Below are positions 7,620 to 7,746 of a stretch of 7,746 nt of DNA, piece after piece (the first letter of the stretch is position 1; every line of letters begins with the position of its first letter). Both the position numbers and the translations under genes were made by a program. The notes beneath the pieces are model-generated. The model saw only the letters and a program-made list of their open reading frames with translations. It did no database searches and had not been told where the DNA came from. The stretch covers positions 1-7,746 of the forward strand of contig CAZPEV010000155.1 in the NCBI GenBank assembly GCA_964585635.1. Direction: 5' to 3'. This stretch comes from CAZPEV01 sp964585635 (GTDB taxonomy: Bacteria > Zixibacteria > MSB-5A5 > GN15 > JAAZOE01).

Positions 7620-7626
7620 CCCTCCT
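7620..7626 (-). promoter_or_regulatory. Ribosome binding site fixing the protease start at 7616
   Basis: On the - strand AGGAGGG lies three bases before ATG 7616, a strong but closely spaced Shine-Dalgarno sequence. It decides the start in favour of the signal-peptide methionine rather than the in-frame ATG at 7658, which has no comparable site. Its first two bases also belong to the small inverted repeat at 7625-7640. Confidence 0.75.
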
Positions 7627-7640
7627 ATTGACTCCAATAG
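7625..7640 (-). repeat. Short inverted repeat (possible leader hairpin) beside the protease RBS
   Basis: CTATTG and CAATAG are perfect 6-bp complements separated by four bases. A flanking U-G wobble (7641 with 7624) would make seven pairs in the RNA. The 3' arm overlaps the first two bases of the Shine-Dalgarno sequence, so folding could partly hide it. The stem is AU-rich and short, so it may be weak or fortuitous. Confidence 0.4.
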
Positions 7641-7658
7641 ATAAATGTGGGTTGCCAT

Positions 7659-7689
7659 ATCATACCTAACAAATTGATAGACGAGACAA
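7659..7689 (-). promoter_or_regulatory. Candidate sigma70-like promoter of the protease gene (weak)
   Basis: On the - strand TATGAT (7659-7664, five of six to the -10 consensus) is preceded by TTGTCT (7684-7689, which shares TTG with the -35 consensus) at a spacing of 19, longer than ideal. Transcription would begin near 7652, giving a leader of roughly 35 bases. The area is AT-rich compared with the coding DNA. The rest of 7690-7746 shows no gene or motif I can support. If the organism uses a Bacteroidetes-type sigma factor, this assignment may not hold. Confidence 0.25.
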
Positions 7690-7746
7690 ACCAGTTATCA
7701 GTTGCAGTTAGTCTGTGGCCCCGAATCTATGCAATTTCGTCCGACT

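Noticed and set aside
1..7746. Defence system, CRISPR array, prophage, insertion sequence or biosynthetic cluster
   Set aside because: No repeats with spacers, transposase, integrase, nuclease or synthase motifs were found; all genes are exported structural proteins or the tricorn protease.

Overview
This is a GC-rich bacterial window with two convergent units: four secreted or envelope-protein genes on the + strand (from the left edge to 4236), and one large tricorn-type protease gene on the - strand (4317-7616). A bidirectional intrinsic terminator separates them. The best lineage clue is the C-terminus of the 623-aa + strand protein, a textbook Por/type IX secretion (T9SS) sorting domain (YPNPFNPTTTIRF, then NILGQ, then GIYFYRL and a basic end). 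With the long exported tricorn homologue and the moderately high GC, this suggests an uncultured-type lineage of the FCB superphylum (Zixibacteria, Latescibacteria, KSB1, Calditrichaeota and similar) rather than classic low-GC Bacteroidetes. The phylum is an inference; no rRNA or marker gene is present.

Layout, left to right: (1) 3' part of a gene whose visible product looks like a beta-sandwich (PEGA-like or Ig-like) segment; (2) a 232-aa protein with a signal peptide, a helical repeat-like region, a Pro-rich linker and a C-terminal transmembrane segment with a Gly-rich tail; (3) a 326-aa secreted protein with the widespread 'YQGRL...PRQ.L.SAPYA' N-terminal module, a polar Ala/Asn/Asp stalk and a C-terminal beta-rich domain; (4) the 623-aa T9SS cargo. 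Gaps of 26, 80 and 57 bases and good Shine-Dalgarno sequences suggest one transcript ending at the 4264-4300 terminator, though an extra promoter in the 80-base gap cannot be excluded. No enzyme is recognisable among these four; together they look like an exported cell-surface set.

The - strand gene encodes a 1099-aa exported tricorn protease homologue (S41 family) with signal peptide, two beta-propellers with PD40-type repeats, a Lys/Glu/Ala linker, PDZ domain and C-terminal catalytic core. All expected catalytic residues are present. It likely trims peptides in the periplasm or outside the cell. Its leader (7617-7746) holds a weak promoter candidate and a small hairpin next to the Shine-Dalgarno sequence.

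No RNA genes, CRISPR arrays, insertion sequences or phage genes were seen, and no gene-free stretch exceeds 300 bases. No clearly new system is evident. The points most worth a second look are the G8 tract inside the T9SS cargo gene, the apparent loss of the tricorn S1 aspartate, the cargo/stalk-protein gene pairing, and the 5'-leader hairpin of the protease.
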